This document shows positions 45,780-54,393 of a stretch of 64,000 nt of DNA, piece after piece (position 1 is the stretch's first letter; each line of letters opens with the position of its first letter). Source of the DNA: Lacihabitans soyangensis (GTDB taxonomy: Bacteria; Bacteroidota; Bacteroidia; Cytophagales; Spirosomataceae); assembly GCF_024343775.1 (NCBI RefSeq), contig NZ_RJUF01000017.1, forward strand, positions 1 to 64,000, in the 5' to 3' direction. The notes under the pieces were generated by a model. It was not told the origin of the DNA, ran no database searches, and worked only from the letters and a program-made list of their open reading frames with translations. The translations under genes were made by a program, and so were the position numbers.

Positions 45780-46625
45780 ATGATAAAACCGAAACAGAAA
45801 AACGAGCAAGTCATTAAGGATATAAATTCCTTTTCTTCCGAAACTACCTTCAAAGTTTGGTGGCTTGGACAGAGCGGTTTTTTGCTTAAATTTAGAGGTG
45901 AAACTATTCTTTTTGACCCTTATTTGTCGGATTCACTTTCTGTAAAATACCAAAATACAGATAAACCGCACACAAGAATGAGCGAATTGGTGGTGAATCC
46001 TTTGCTTTTAGAAAATATAAATGTGCTTACTTCTAGTCATAACCACACAGATCATTTAGATGCTGAAACTTTGAATTCGATTTTTGAAAATAATGAAAAC
46101 GTAAAATTCATTATTCCAGAAGCAAATAGGGATTTTGTAACAGATAGATTGACATGTAAGCTTGATTTTCCGATTGGATTAGATGAAAATAAGCGTATTA
46201 AAATAGGGCATTTCGAAATAATTGGACTACCTGCGGCACATAATTCTGTAGAAAGAAACGAAAAAGGTCAGTGCAAATTTATGAGCTACATTGTTAAATT
46301 TGGAGATTTTGTGGTTTACCATTCCGGTGATACGCTATGGTATGATGGTTTGGAGAAAATCCTCAAAAGTTACCATTTGGATTTGGCGTTTTTACCCATA
46401 AATGGAAACAAGCCCGAAAGAAAAGTAGCAGGAAATTTAAGTTTTCAAGAAGCAGCTGATTTAAGTAAAGTGGCTGATATCAAATGTGTTATACCTCATC
46501 ATTATCACTTGTTTGAGTTTAATACAGAAGACCCTGAAAACTTTAAAATTGCCTGTGAAAAAATTGGAACTCCTTATAAAATTCTAGAACTTGGAGAAGG
46601 ATTTGAATTTATAAAGACTTCTTAG
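45780..46625 (+). CDS. MBL-fold metal-dependent hydrolase (UlaG-like)
   Basis: The 281-residue protein has the metallo-beta-lactamase fold. It has WWLGQSGFLLKFRGETILFDP near 23-43 and the metal site TSSHNHTDHLDAETL near 84-98. GLPAAHNSVERNEKGQC near 145-161, VVYHSGDTLWYDGLEKIL near 176-193 and a late IPHHYHLFEFN near 235-245 follow. The pattern resembles UlaG/YcbL-like lactonases and other MBL hydrolases with a second metal-binding His pair. It starts 6 bp after the MetE-like gene. The substrate is not evident; a sugar lactone or phosphodiester is possible. Confidence 0.85.
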   Translation: MIKPKQKNEQVIKDINSFSSETTFKVWWLGQSGFLLKFRGETILFDPYLSDSLSVKYQNTDKPHTRMSELVVNPLLLENINVLTSSHNHTDHLDAETLNSIFENNENVKFIIPEANRDFVTDRLTCKLDFPIGLDENKRIKIGHFEIIGLPAAHNSVERNEKGQCKFMSYIVKFGDFVVYHSGDTLWYDGLEKILKSYHLDLAFLPINGNKPERKVAGNLSFQEAADLSKVADIKCVIPHHYHLFEFNTEDPENFKIACEKIGTPYKILELGEGFEFIKTS

Positions 46626-46766
46626 GAAATAGTTTATTTTAAAATTTCAATCGAAAAGACATAATCATAAGGATAATATGAAAACGTGTAAAGTCTCAAT
46701 TAATAAGTATTTAAAAACCAGTGTTTATCTGTTCAATCTGTGTCATCAGTGCTCAAATAATAGACC
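46626..46766. repeat. Short intergenic segment with dispersed words
   Basis: It contains ccagtgtttatctgttcaat followed by ctgtgtcatcagtgctc, words that look like those of common Bacteroidota intergenic repeats. No other copy is present in this window, so the repeat status is tentative. Confidence 0.3.
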
Positions 46767-47681
46767 ATGAAACGAAGAAATTTCATAGCAACAGTGCCAG
46801 TTTTGGGAATGATTCAAAAATTTGAACCAACAAAAGAAACTTTCCCAATTAGTAGCAATTCCTACAATTGGGGTACTTTTTATGGAAGAGAAAACAAGAA
46901 TTGGGGTGAAAATTTGGATGCTGATATGGCAGCGTATGTGAAGACTGGACTTCAAGCCTATGAGCCCAGTTTGGGAAGTGCCGAAGAAGCCACTATACTG
47001 ATTGCCGTTTTGAAAAAATACCATATTAAAATGCCCTCAGTGTATATTGGGAGTGTTTTGCATGAAGAAGAACAAGTAGAAAAGTCAATTAAAACTATTC
47101 TTGAGATTGCGGAAGTTGTGAAAAACTATGGCACCAAAATCATAGTAACCAACCCAAATCCCATAGCTTGGGGAAGCGATAAACTCAAAACTGATGAACA
47201 ATTGATTTTGCAAGCCAAAGCATTAGAGAAAATTGGGAAATCATTAAAAATGAATGGCTTGAAGCTTGCCTACCATACCCACGACGTGGAATTGAAGGCT
47301 GGAGCAAGAGAATTTCATCACATGCTACAAAACACTTCACCTGAGAATCTATATTTCTGTATGGATGTACATTGGGTATATAGAGGTTCTCAAAACTCAC
47401 AATTGGCGGTTTTTGATGTGCTAAAAATGTATGGAGACCGCATTATTGAGCTTCACATTCGACAATCAAAAAATGGTATTTGGCAGGAAGTTTTCACTTC
47501 TGAAGGCGATATCGATTTTAAAAAATTTGCTTTAGAATTATTAAAGAAAAATCTGAAGCCGCATTTAGTTATAGAGCAATGTTTGGAAAAAAATTCACCA
47601 AATACCATGAATGCTGTTGAAGCCCATACTATTGATTTGAAAGAAATTAGAGATACATTTAAACCTGTTTTAAAGCCTTAA
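46767..47681 (+). CDS. Sugar phosphate isomerase/epimerase-like TIM barrel
   Basis: The 304-residue protein opens with MKRRNFIATVPVLGMIQKF, a Tat-like but rather short export signal. A TIM barrel follows with LKLAYHTHDVELKAGAREFH near 167-186, LYFCMDVHWVYRGSQNS near 195-211, IIELHIRQSKNGIWQE near 227-242 and a late HLVIEQCLEKNSP near 269-281. These hold the His, Asp and Glu metal ligands of the xylose-isomerase-like superfamily. It is followed after 3 bp by a Gfo/Idh/MocA oxidoreductase, a standard pair for 3-keto-sugar or inositol-type metabolism. The substrate is unknown. Confidence 0.85.
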   Translation: MKRRNFIATVPVLGMIQKFEPTKETFPISSNSYNWGTFYGRENKNWGENLDADMAAYVKTGLQAYEPSLGSAEEATILIAVLKKYHIKMPSVYIGSVLHEEEQVEKSIKTILEIAEVVKNYGTKIIVTNPNPIAWGSDKLKTDEQLILQAKALEKIGKSLKMNGLKLAYHTHDVELKAGAREFHHMLQNTSPENLYFCMDVHWVYRGSQNSQLAVFDVLKMYGDRIIELHIRQSKNGIWQEVFTSEGDIDFKKFALELLKKNLKPHLVIEQCLEKNSPNTMNAVEAHTIDLKEIRDTFKPVLKP

Positions 47682-47684
47682 ATT

Positions 47685-48881
47685 ATGATAAAATTATGTA
47701 TTTTGGGAGGCGGCTTCATTGGCCGTTTCTATGCCGAATCACTTATTGGTCGCCGCGGAAAAGACGAAGTCAAAGTGATTTATGCACGAAGAGAAGAAAC
47801 TGCTGTTCGTTTTGCCAAAGACTATAATGTCCCCCATTTTTTTACAGACATGGAGGCGGCCATTGCCCATCCAGAGACTGAAATGGTGATTATAGCCCTT
47901 CCAAATTATGTGCATGAAGAGGCAGTGCATCTTTGCGTAAAGCACAAAAAAGCGGTATTGTGTACCAAGCCTTTGGGTAGAACACCAGAAGAGGCACTTC
48001 GTATGACCAAAGCTTGTGAGGATGCTGGAATTTTTGCTGGATATTTAGAAGATCTTTGTTACACCCCAAAATTCTCAAAATCACTGGCAAGTGTAAAGTC
48101 CGGAGCCATTGGAAGGGTTTTGTGGGCAAAATCTCGAGAAACACACCCTGGGCCGCATTCTGATTGGTTTTGGGATATGGAAAAAGCAGGTGGAGGTGCC
48201 ATCGTGGATATGGGCTGTCATTGTATCGAAATCTCACGTAATTTTATAGGAAAAGACATTTTGCCTGTAGAAGTAATGTGTTGGGCAGATACCCAAGTAA
48301 AACCCATTGATGCCGAAGATCACGCCATTGGTCTAGTAAAATATGAAAACGGAGCCATTGGCCAATTTGAAGTTTCCTGGACTTTTCGTGGAGGTATGGA
48401 CTTACGAGATGAAGTGATGGGCACCGAGGGAACAATTTGGGTGAATTCTTGGCTAAGGACTGGTTTTGAGATGTTTACAAGTGGAAATACGGATGGGTAT
48501 TTGGTAGAAAAAGCAGAAAGTTCTTCTGGATGGCAGTTCCCGGTTGGCGATGAAGCTCACGAGTTGGGCTATACAAGTATGTTTATTGATATGTTTGAGG
48601 CATATGAAAAAGGTATTCAACCGCAAGAGACATTTTATGATGGTTATGTGGTAAATGCCATTATTGATGCAGCTTATAAATCAGCAAAAACCAAAATTTG
48701 GGAGCAAGTAAAATTACCCGAATGGAGAGGACAAACTGGACTTACGAAGCCATCTGTGTTTACCGAATATGATGCTGACCATTGGCTTATAAAAGAAGAA
48801 CTTTTGCCAAACGGAGACAAAAAAGTGATTTTGAAAAATAAGCTGAGTAATGAGATTTTAGAAAAAGTAAAAATGTCTTAA
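47685..48881 (+). CDS. Gfo/Idh/MocA-family oxidoreductase
   Basis: The 398-residue protein has the N-terminal NAD(P)-binding fold (LCILGGGFIGRFYAESL near 3-19), VIIALPNYVHEEAV near 68-81 and AVLCTKPLGRTPEEALRM near 89-106. The last replaces the usual EKP with TKP. The C-terminal substrate domain has AGGGAIVDMGCHCIEISRNF near 162-181. No export signal is seen, unlike the Tat-type homologue at 49438. It likely oxidises or reduces a sugar or cyclitol in the cytoplasm. It shares the strand and close spacing of the TIM-barrel gene before it. Confidence 0.88.
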   Translation: MIKLCILGGGFIGRFYAESLIGRRGKDEVKVIYARREETAVRFAKDYNVPHFFTDMEAAIAHPETEMVIIALPNYVHEEAVHLCVKHKKAVLCTKPLGRTPEEALRMTKACEDAGIFAGYLEDLCYTPKFSKSLASVKSGAIGRVLWAKSRETHPGPHSDWFWDMEKAGGGAIVDMGCHCIEISRNFIGKDILPVEVMCWADTQVKPIDAEDHAIGLVKYENGAIGQFEVSWTFRGGMDLRDEVMGTEGTIWVNSWLRTGFEMFTSGNTDGYLVEKAESSSGWQFPVGDEAHELGYTSMFIDMFEAYEKGIQPQETFYDGYVVNAIIDAAYKSAKTKIWEQVKLPEWRGQTGLTKPSVFTEYDADHWLIKEELLPNGDKKVILKNKLSNEILEKVKMS

Positions 48882-48958
48882 CTCGGATTTATTTGATTTC
48901 TGTGATTAATAGGATTTTCTCTTTCATGGAATAATGGATAAAATTTATATTTCTTTTT

Positions 48959-49372
48959 ATGATAAATGATAATTTTAAATATTCAGAACTTACATCTAAA
49001 ATCATAGGCTCAGCTTTTAAAGTGCATAGTTTTTTGGGAAATGGTTTTCAGGAAGTAATATACCAAAGGGCTTTAGAAATTGAAATGCAAATGGATGGGA
49101 TTCTATTTCATCGTGAATTTGAGATGCCGATAATTTATAAAGAACATCACATTGGGACCAGAAGGGTTGATTTTTTGGTGGACGAAAGAATATCGGTCGA
49201 ATTAAAGGCTGTTATAAAATTGGAAGATGTACATTTTGCACAAGCTATTAATTACCTAGAAGCCTATAATTTAGAGGTCGGTCTGTTAATTAATTTTGGA
49301 GAAAGAAGTTTAAATGTAAAAAGATTAAAAAATCATAAATATAAACCTAGTCTTGAAATTAAACCTTATTGA
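48959..49372 (+). CDS. GxxExxY family protein
   Basis: The 137-residue product carries the family-naming motif as LGNGFQEVIYQRALEIEM near 24-41. It also has FEMPIIYKEHHIGTRRVDFLV near 53-73 and ISVELKAVIKLEDVHFAQAI near 77-96. The Asp in VDFLV and Glu-x-Lys in ELK form a PD-(D/E)XK-like nuclease pattern. The family function is not known. The gene interrupts the catabolic run between two Gfo/Idh/MocA genes. Flanking words in inverse order (tgatttctgtgattaat before it; catataaatcacagt after it) suggest it travels as a small unit. Confidence 0.85.
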   Translation: MINDNFKYSELTSKIIGSAFKVHSFLGNGFQEVIYQRALEIEMQMDGILFHREFEMPIIYKEHHIGTRRVDFLVDERISVELKAVIKLEDVHFAQAINYLEAYNLEVGLLINFGERSLNVKRLKNHKYKPSLEIKPY

Positions 49373-49437
49373 AAATTATTCTTAAAAGTTTTAAAATCAT
49401 AAAAATCAACCTAATCATATAAATCACAGTCAAGACG

Positions 49438-50829
49438 ATGAACAACCGCAGGAATTTCTTAAAAAAACTAGGTGGTACGGCTGCCGGAATAGCCATTGGT
49501 GGAAATGTTGAAGCTTCTTCAGGGACTTTTATTGAGAAAATAGTACTTAATTCTCAAATAAAAGTAAGTGCCAACGACAAAATAAGAATTGGTCTCATTG
49601 GCAGCGGAATCATCGGTCATTACGATACCGACACAGCTTTAAAAGTAGCTGGTGTTGAGTTGGTTGCTGTTTGTGACCTATACGATGGACGACTTGAAAG
49701 GGCCAAAGAAAAATGGGGAAAACAGATTTTTACAACAAGAGATTACCGTGAACTTTTGGCCAAAAAAGACATAGATGCAGTATTGATATGTACTCCTGAT
49801 CATTGGCATCAAAAGATTTCGATAGATGCCATGAATGCTGGTAAGCATGTATATTGTGAAAAACCCATGGTTCAGAAGATTTCTGAAGGCATGGCATTGG
49901 TCAATACCCAAAAAGCCACCGGAAAAGTCTTTCAGGTAGGTAGTCAAAGGGCAAGTAGTGTGGCTATTTTCGAAGCAAAAAAAATTTTGGACAGTGGAGC
50001 AATTGGTGAGTTAACTTACGTTGACGCTTTTTGCGATCGTTCTGATGCCCGTGGGGCTTGGAACTATTCTATTCCTTTGGATGCATCACCGGCCACTATT
50101 GACTTTGATAAATTTTTAGGTCATGCCCCAAAAGTTCCTTTTAGTGCCGAGCGATTTTTCCGTTGGAGAAACTTCAAAGATTATGGAACAGGTGCCGCAG
50201 GTGATTTAATAGTGCATTTGTTAACTGGCATTCATACCATAACAGAATCAAAAGGACCAAACAGAATATTTTCATTAGCAGAACTGAACTTCTGGAAAGA
50301 TGGTCGCGACGCTTATGATTTGATAAATGCCGTAATGGATTATCCCAAAGCCCAAACGCATCCTGCCTTTCAGGTAATTACCAGAGTAAATCTAGCGGAT
50401 GGCTCAGGAAAAGGTGGGTTTGGTATAAAATTGATAGGTACCGTAGGGGTAATTGATATCGGTTGGAATGAGTTTACAGTAAAAACCCTAACGCGTCATT
50501 CGGCTCCGGGATATGATGGATACGACTCTTTTGATAGTTTTTCGGCGAAGCAAAAAGAGGAATTTAAAAAATGGTATGAGGCCAAATATGGCGATGCTGA
50601 AGTAGGCTATACCATGAACAAGGAAACCAGTTTTGCTCCAGCCGAAGGTTACGACGATAGGCTTGACCATATGATTGTTTTCTTCAATGCCATCAGAACA
50701 GGCTCCAAAATTATTGAAGACGCAAGTTTTGGCTTAAGAGCGGCTGCTCCATCTATTGCGTGTAATTTGAGCACCGAAAGAAAAGCACCTGTGCTGTGGG
50801 ATCCAGAAAAGATGGTTTTGAAGGGATAA
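49438..50829 (+). CDS. Gfo/Idh/MocA-family oxidoreductase with Tat-like signal
   Basis: The 463-residue protein starts with MNNRRNFLKKLGGTAAGIAI, a twin-arginine-like export signal. The dinucleotide-binding fold follows (IRIGLIGSGIIGHYDTDTAL near 49-68), then VLICTPDHWHQKISIDAMNA near 118-137, HVYCEKPMVQ near 140-149 and VGSQRASS near 165-172. The C-terminal domain has FKDYGTGAAGDLIVHLLTGI near 244-263. This exported subfamily is common in Bacteroidota sets for glycoside oxidation. The last 27 codons (50749-50829) have a diverged direct copy at 62713-62793, on the other side of the lasso locus. Confidence 0.9.
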   Translation: MNNRRNFLKKLGGTAAGIAIGGNVEASSGTFIEKIVLNSQIKVSANDKIRIGLIGSGIIGHYDTDTALKVAGVELVAVCDLYDGRLERAKEKWGKQIFTTRDYRELLAKKDIDAVLICTPDHWHQKISIDAMNAGKHVYCEKPMVQKISEGMALVNTQKATGKVFQVGSQRASSVAIFEAKKILDSGAIGELTYVDAFCDRSDARGAWNYSIPLDASPATIDFDKFLGHAPKVPFSAERFFRWRNFKDYGTGAAGDLIVHLLTGIHTITESKGPNRIFSLAELNFWKDGRDAYDLINAVMDYPKAQTHPAFQVITRVNLADGSGKGGFGIKLIGTVGVIDIGWNEFTVKTLTRHSAPGYDGYDSFDSFSAKQKEEFKKWYEAKYGDAEVGYTMNKETSFAPAEGYDDRLDHMIVFFNAIRTGSKIIEDASFGLRAAAPSIACNLSTERKAPVLWDPEKMVLKG

Positions 50830-50917
50830 TACTTGATTGCTCCATCTTAAAAATTAAAAATAATAACTTTCAAATATGTAAAAGTGTAGCAGGATATTCC
50901 TCAAAATAATTATAAAA

Positions 50918-52153
50918 CTATCTTTTTAAGATACGTTGAAAGTGTCTTTTTCCATTTTTTTCTATTATTTCTACCAATAGTAATTGTGGTTCGATTGAAG
51001 TGATATTGAATTGTTTTTCAAAATTGAAGATATTTAGAAGATTTAACCCTGCTTGATTAAATACCTTTATCTGTTGAATATCTTTATATTTTAAACCTTT
51101 AATTTCAAAGTAATCAGAAGTAGGATTTGGAAATACGATTAGTTCTTGATTTTCAATATCAGGTATGATACTTACAATTTTAGAAAGTGAGGAACTTCCG
51201 TCCATATCTACTTCCTTGAGCCTATAATAGCCAGTTTTACTCAAGGGATTGCTGTCAATAAACTCATACTTCGTATTAGAATTTTCACTTTTTTTACTTT
51301 CAACTCTACCGATGGTCTCAAAACCAAGTGCGTCAGCACTTCTTTGTACTTCAAAATGTGAAAAATTGATTTCGGAGGTGGTTTCCCAACTAAGTTTTAC
51401 TTTAGCGGTATGTGTTAGCTCTGCATTAAAACCCGCCAGTTTAATGGGTAAGGTGGCAGGATTTGGCGGTGTGCAGGAGCTGTATTTGCTGTAGACGGTA
51501 GCAGCCCCTGGTCCATTCCAATAGGCATATGCTCCATCGCCACTTGTGGTAGTATTCCAGCCACCGGTATCTCCGTTTGTTTCATCGGCATAGTAGCTGT
51601 AAACTGTTGGACTGCCTGAATTAAAGGTAGTTACAATATACCTTTCTTTTGGGGTGGCGGCGGTGTTCGCAAATTGACCAGATGAAGCCCAATTTGAACT
51701 ACTCGAAAATATTATATAAATAGTTGTACTTAGTCCAGAATTGCACCACCCCGAATAATTTATCACGTTATTGGCATCATCGTTCATTAAAATAAAATTG
51801 GAATTAGCCGGTATGGTACTACCCAAAGGAGCATAAGCGAAGCTAATAGCACATCCAGAGTTCGGCAAAAGTGCATTGAGGTCGCTTACAAAACTTCCTG
51901 AGACAGGTGCTCCTATATTATTGGTTAAATTTCCAGAAGTCCCTGGGGCTGTGCTTGTTCCATATCTTATATCAATATTAGATGGAGAAACAGTAAGGTC
52001 GGTTCCACCATTTTTGAAAAACAAAAATTCATTGGCACCCTCGGTACCACACGAATTAATTAAAGCCCCATTCAGGTTTTGGGCAGAAATTTGTTCAAAA
52101 ACACAAAAGAATAATATTATCCATGAGTATTTTGTTATGTATTTATACCTCAT
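50918..52153 (-). CDS. T9SS type-A secreted protein
   Basis: The 411-residue protein has a signal peptide (about 1-25, ending FEQISAQ) and an N-terminal beta-rich domain of unknown fold. A linker phrase LPIKLAGFNAELTHTAKVKL follows, then a fibronectin-like segment with SWETTSEINFSHFEVQRSAD near 253-272 and a C-terminal T9SS type-A sorting domain (LIVFPNPTSDYFEIKGL near 338-354). The second half matches the 60489-61442 protein in wording, so the two share a module. It should be a surface or secreted protein. It is the last gene of the - strand unit that starts with the HPr-kinase-like gene. Confidence 0.85.
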   Translation of the reverse strand: MRYKYITKYSWIILFFCVFEQISAQNLNGALINSCGTEGANEFLFFKNGGTDLTVSPSNIDIRYGTSTAPGTSGNLTNNIGAPVSGSFVSDLNALLPNSGCAISFAYAPLGSTIPANSNFILMNDDANNVINYSGWCNSGLSTTIYIIFSSSSNWASSGQFANTAATPKERYIVTTFNSGSPTVYSYYADETNGDTGGWNTTTSGDGAYAYWNGPGAATVYSKYSSCTPPNPATLPIKLAGFNAELTHTAKVKLSWETTSEINFSHFEVQRSADALGFETIGRVESKKSENSNTKYEFIDSNPLSKTGYYRLKEVDMDGSSSLSKIVSIIPDIENQELIVFPNPTSDYFEIKGLKYKDIQQIKVFNQAGLNLLNIFNFEKQFNITSIEPQLLLVEIIEKNGKRHFQRILKR

Positions 52154-52256
52154 AGTGCCATAATTTTAGTTTCTAGGAATATTCTTTCCGAATAGTTACC
52201 AAATTTATACTTATTTCTTAATCAATGCCATTATTGCTACATAATATTCTTTATAT

Positions 52257-53420
52257 TTAGGTTAATGTACGTTTTTGTAAAATTGTTTTTCGCCAAATGA
52301 ATGTAATTACTTTAGAAATGAAGTTTAGTAAGCCAAATCCTTTTGGAAAGGTAATTAATCTTGGGTTTTCGATAAAGTTGGGTGTGGAGAGGTACTGATA
52401 AACATTGGATACGAATATGTATATGGAGATTTTTTCGTCCAAAAGGCTAAAATAGATTTTTGTAAACCTTAACCTATGATCTAACCTTTGCCATACCTTG
52501 CCTGTCTCCCAATAATTACCAATATCTGATATGACTTTATGTTTTTGAGAATGGCCTATTTCTACATCTAAAAATTTTTGATCAAGGATTTCAAGGCCAA
52601 TTTTTAGGAATTTCTTCATACCAAGTTCTGAGGCAATGACCTCCAAGTCGTTGATACTCATACCCGAAGTCTTGATAAATGCAATTAAATCGCAAAAATG
52701 CTTTAATCTTGTCCAACATTCTCGCCCACCATGATGTATTAGAAGCATGGTAAATAATGTGTTCTGGCTTTGATTTATATTACCATTCTCATTAAAAAAT
52801 GCCTCATAATTCACTTTAAAGTCATGAATTTCTTCTTTAATATGCCAGTGAAAATCGATATGAATATTGATGCCAACCGCAGAAATCTTATCCAGCCCAA
52901 CCTCTATAATACCCGGCGTTTCAAATAAACTTTGAATAATAGAATCATTATCAAGTTTTCTGAAATTATTTACATCAAGCACATAACCATCAGCCAATAA
53001 AAGGTAAAGTGCCTTTTTAGCATCTTCTGGATGAACCAGTAAATCGAGATCATGAGTTTCTCTTAGGGCTTGATTTCTGTAAATCTCCTTGATGAACAAA
53101 ACTCCTTTGTAGGGGATAACTCTGAGTTGGTTCTGTTGGAATAGATTTAACAAACGGCTTAATTCTTTCGAAGTGGCTAGGTTGAAAACCGATTGATGAA
53201 ACGTTCTTAATTTAAGTTTTTCATAGAATTCATTCCTGCAATCAACCTCTTGAAGTGCTTTAAATACTACTGGTCTTATGGCATGAAATGTAACAAGTTT
53301 CTCTAATCTTCCCCAGTCTATCTCTCTTTGAAGCAAAATCGCTAATTTGTTTGTTGGTTTATCCAACATACAAACTTTAATAGCTTCTAACAATATTTCT
53401 ACTTCATTACTCTGTTTCAT
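52257..53420 (-). CDS. Nucleotidyltransferase-family protein (NTP_transf_5-like) of the lasso locus
   Basis: The 387-residue protein has a central nucleotidyltransferase core: VIPYKGVLFIKEIYRNQALR near 96-115, then THDLDLLVHPEDAKKAL near 118-134 with the two-Asp metal site. VNIHIDFHWHIKEEIHDF-like wording follows near 185-202. Large helical regions flank it. This family is repeatedly found in lasso-peptide clusters next to HPr-kinase-like genes, and in exopolysaccharide clusters, but its reaction is not settled. Its ATG overlaps the stop of the HPr-kinase-like gene by 4 bp. Link to lasso tailoring is by context. Confidence 0.82.
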   Translation of the reverse strand: MKQSNEVEILLEAIKVCMLDKPTNKLAILLQREIDWGRLEKLVTFHAIRPVVFKALQEVDCRNEFYEKLKLRTFHQSVFNLATSKELSRLLNLFQQNQLRVIPYKGVLFIKEIYRNQALRETHDLDLLVHPEDAKKALYLLLADGYVLDVNNFRKLDNDSIIQSLFETPGIIEVGLDKISAVGINIHIDFHWHIKEEIHDFKVNYEAFFNENGNINQSQNTLFTMLLIHHGGRECWTRLKHFCDLIAFIKTSGMSINDLEVIASELGMKKFLKIGLEILDQKFLDVEIGHSQKHKVISDIGNYWETGKVWQRLDHRLRFTKIYFSLLDEKISIYIFVSNVYQYLSTPNFIENPRLITFPKGFGLLNFISKVITFIWRKTILQKRTLT

Positions 53421-54364
53421 TCAAAATTACGTACGAAGGTCAGTAGTTTCTCAAAATTCTTTGGTCTATTCATTCTTCTCACTGATACTTGGCGACCAAT
53501 TTTTAATGCATTATCAAAATGCCTTTTTAAACTTTCATTTTGTAAAATTTGATGAGGTAGTGGATAATATTTTAAGAGTTCAATTGGAATGTGCACCAAA
53601 GGTATTTCTGATTTTTTTTTGGAATATGGCTTTTGAAGAATAATAATTTCGCTTAATTCAACTGCTATTTGCGGAAACAACTCTGGATTTTGACGAAACA
53701 GAAATTTGGTATTTCCCTCAAATGAAGGCTCGAGCGAAAGCATTTCAATTTCTAAATTTACAACACTTTTTTGCCAAATTTTAACTTCTGGGTAAGCCGG
53801 CATCACAGAAGGTATACCATTTTCATCAATCCGAATTGCGGTGAGGTCATCACTCAAGACAGTGTAACCAGCTTTTGCAAATGCCGCCACAGTTGTTGAT
53901 TTACCAGCACCTGGAGGACCTATGAAAATGGTTGCTTTATTGCCGATTTTTACGGCACTTCCATGAAGAAGAAAGAAACCTTGCTGTTGAAGAATCAGGC
54001 CTAGTGCTTCGCTTACTGCAAATAACCTGAAAAAATCATCGTTATTTTGAAGTTTAACATATTCAATATATTTGCCATTATGGGCTAAAAATGTACAAAC
54101 TTCTGGCCAGTTTATGAAGTATTCTTTTTCAGTTAGCCCTACTCTGGCTTGAATACCAGCTCGAAAAATCTTGGTTTTTTTATAGTTTTCAATAGAGAAT
54201 TCTCCTTTTCGAAAATAGATATCTGGATTTTCTCCCTTAACTTCTGGAAGCTTTAGATCAAAATCGGATTCAATAATCAAATTATAGGCCTTAAACAACA
54301 TTGAGTAGCGTTTTAAAATGTGCTTTGCCTGTAAATATCTCATTTTTAATCCATAAATTGGCAT
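53417..54364 (-). CDS. HPr-kinase-like protein (possible lasso-peptide kinase)
   Basis: The 315-residue protein has the HPr kinase/phosphorylase fold core. FFLLHGSAVKIGNKATIFIG near 130-149 runs into the P-loop GPPGAGKSTTVAAF near 149-162, and GYTVLSDDLTAIRI near 166-179 supplies the acidic pair. It lacks the N-terminal domain of true HprK, and no HPr gene is near. Related kinases in paeninodin-type lasso clusters phosphorylate the C-terminal Ser of the precursor. The precursor here has no C-terminal Ser, so the target is open. It is divergent from the C25 peptidase gene with only 29 bp between starts, and coupled to the nucleotidyltransferase gene. Confidence 0.82.
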   Translation of the reverse strand: MPIYGLKMRYLQAKHILKRYSMLFKAYNLIIESDFDLKLPEVKGENPDIYFRKGEFSIENYKKTKIFRAGIQARVGLTEKEYFINWPEVCTFLAHNGKYIEYVKLQNNDDFFRLFAVSEALGLILQQQGFFLLHGSAVKIGNKATIFIGPPGAGKSTTVAAFAKAGYTVLSDDLTAIRIDENGIPSVMPAYPEVKIWQKSVVNLEIEMLSLEPSFEGNTKFLFRQNPELFPQIAVELSEIIILQKPYSKKKSEIPLVHIPIELLKYYPLPHQILQNESLKRHFDNALKIGRQVSVRRMNRPKNFEKLLTFVRNFE

Positions 54365-54393
54365 AGTTATTAGTAAATAGTAATTAAAAATCT

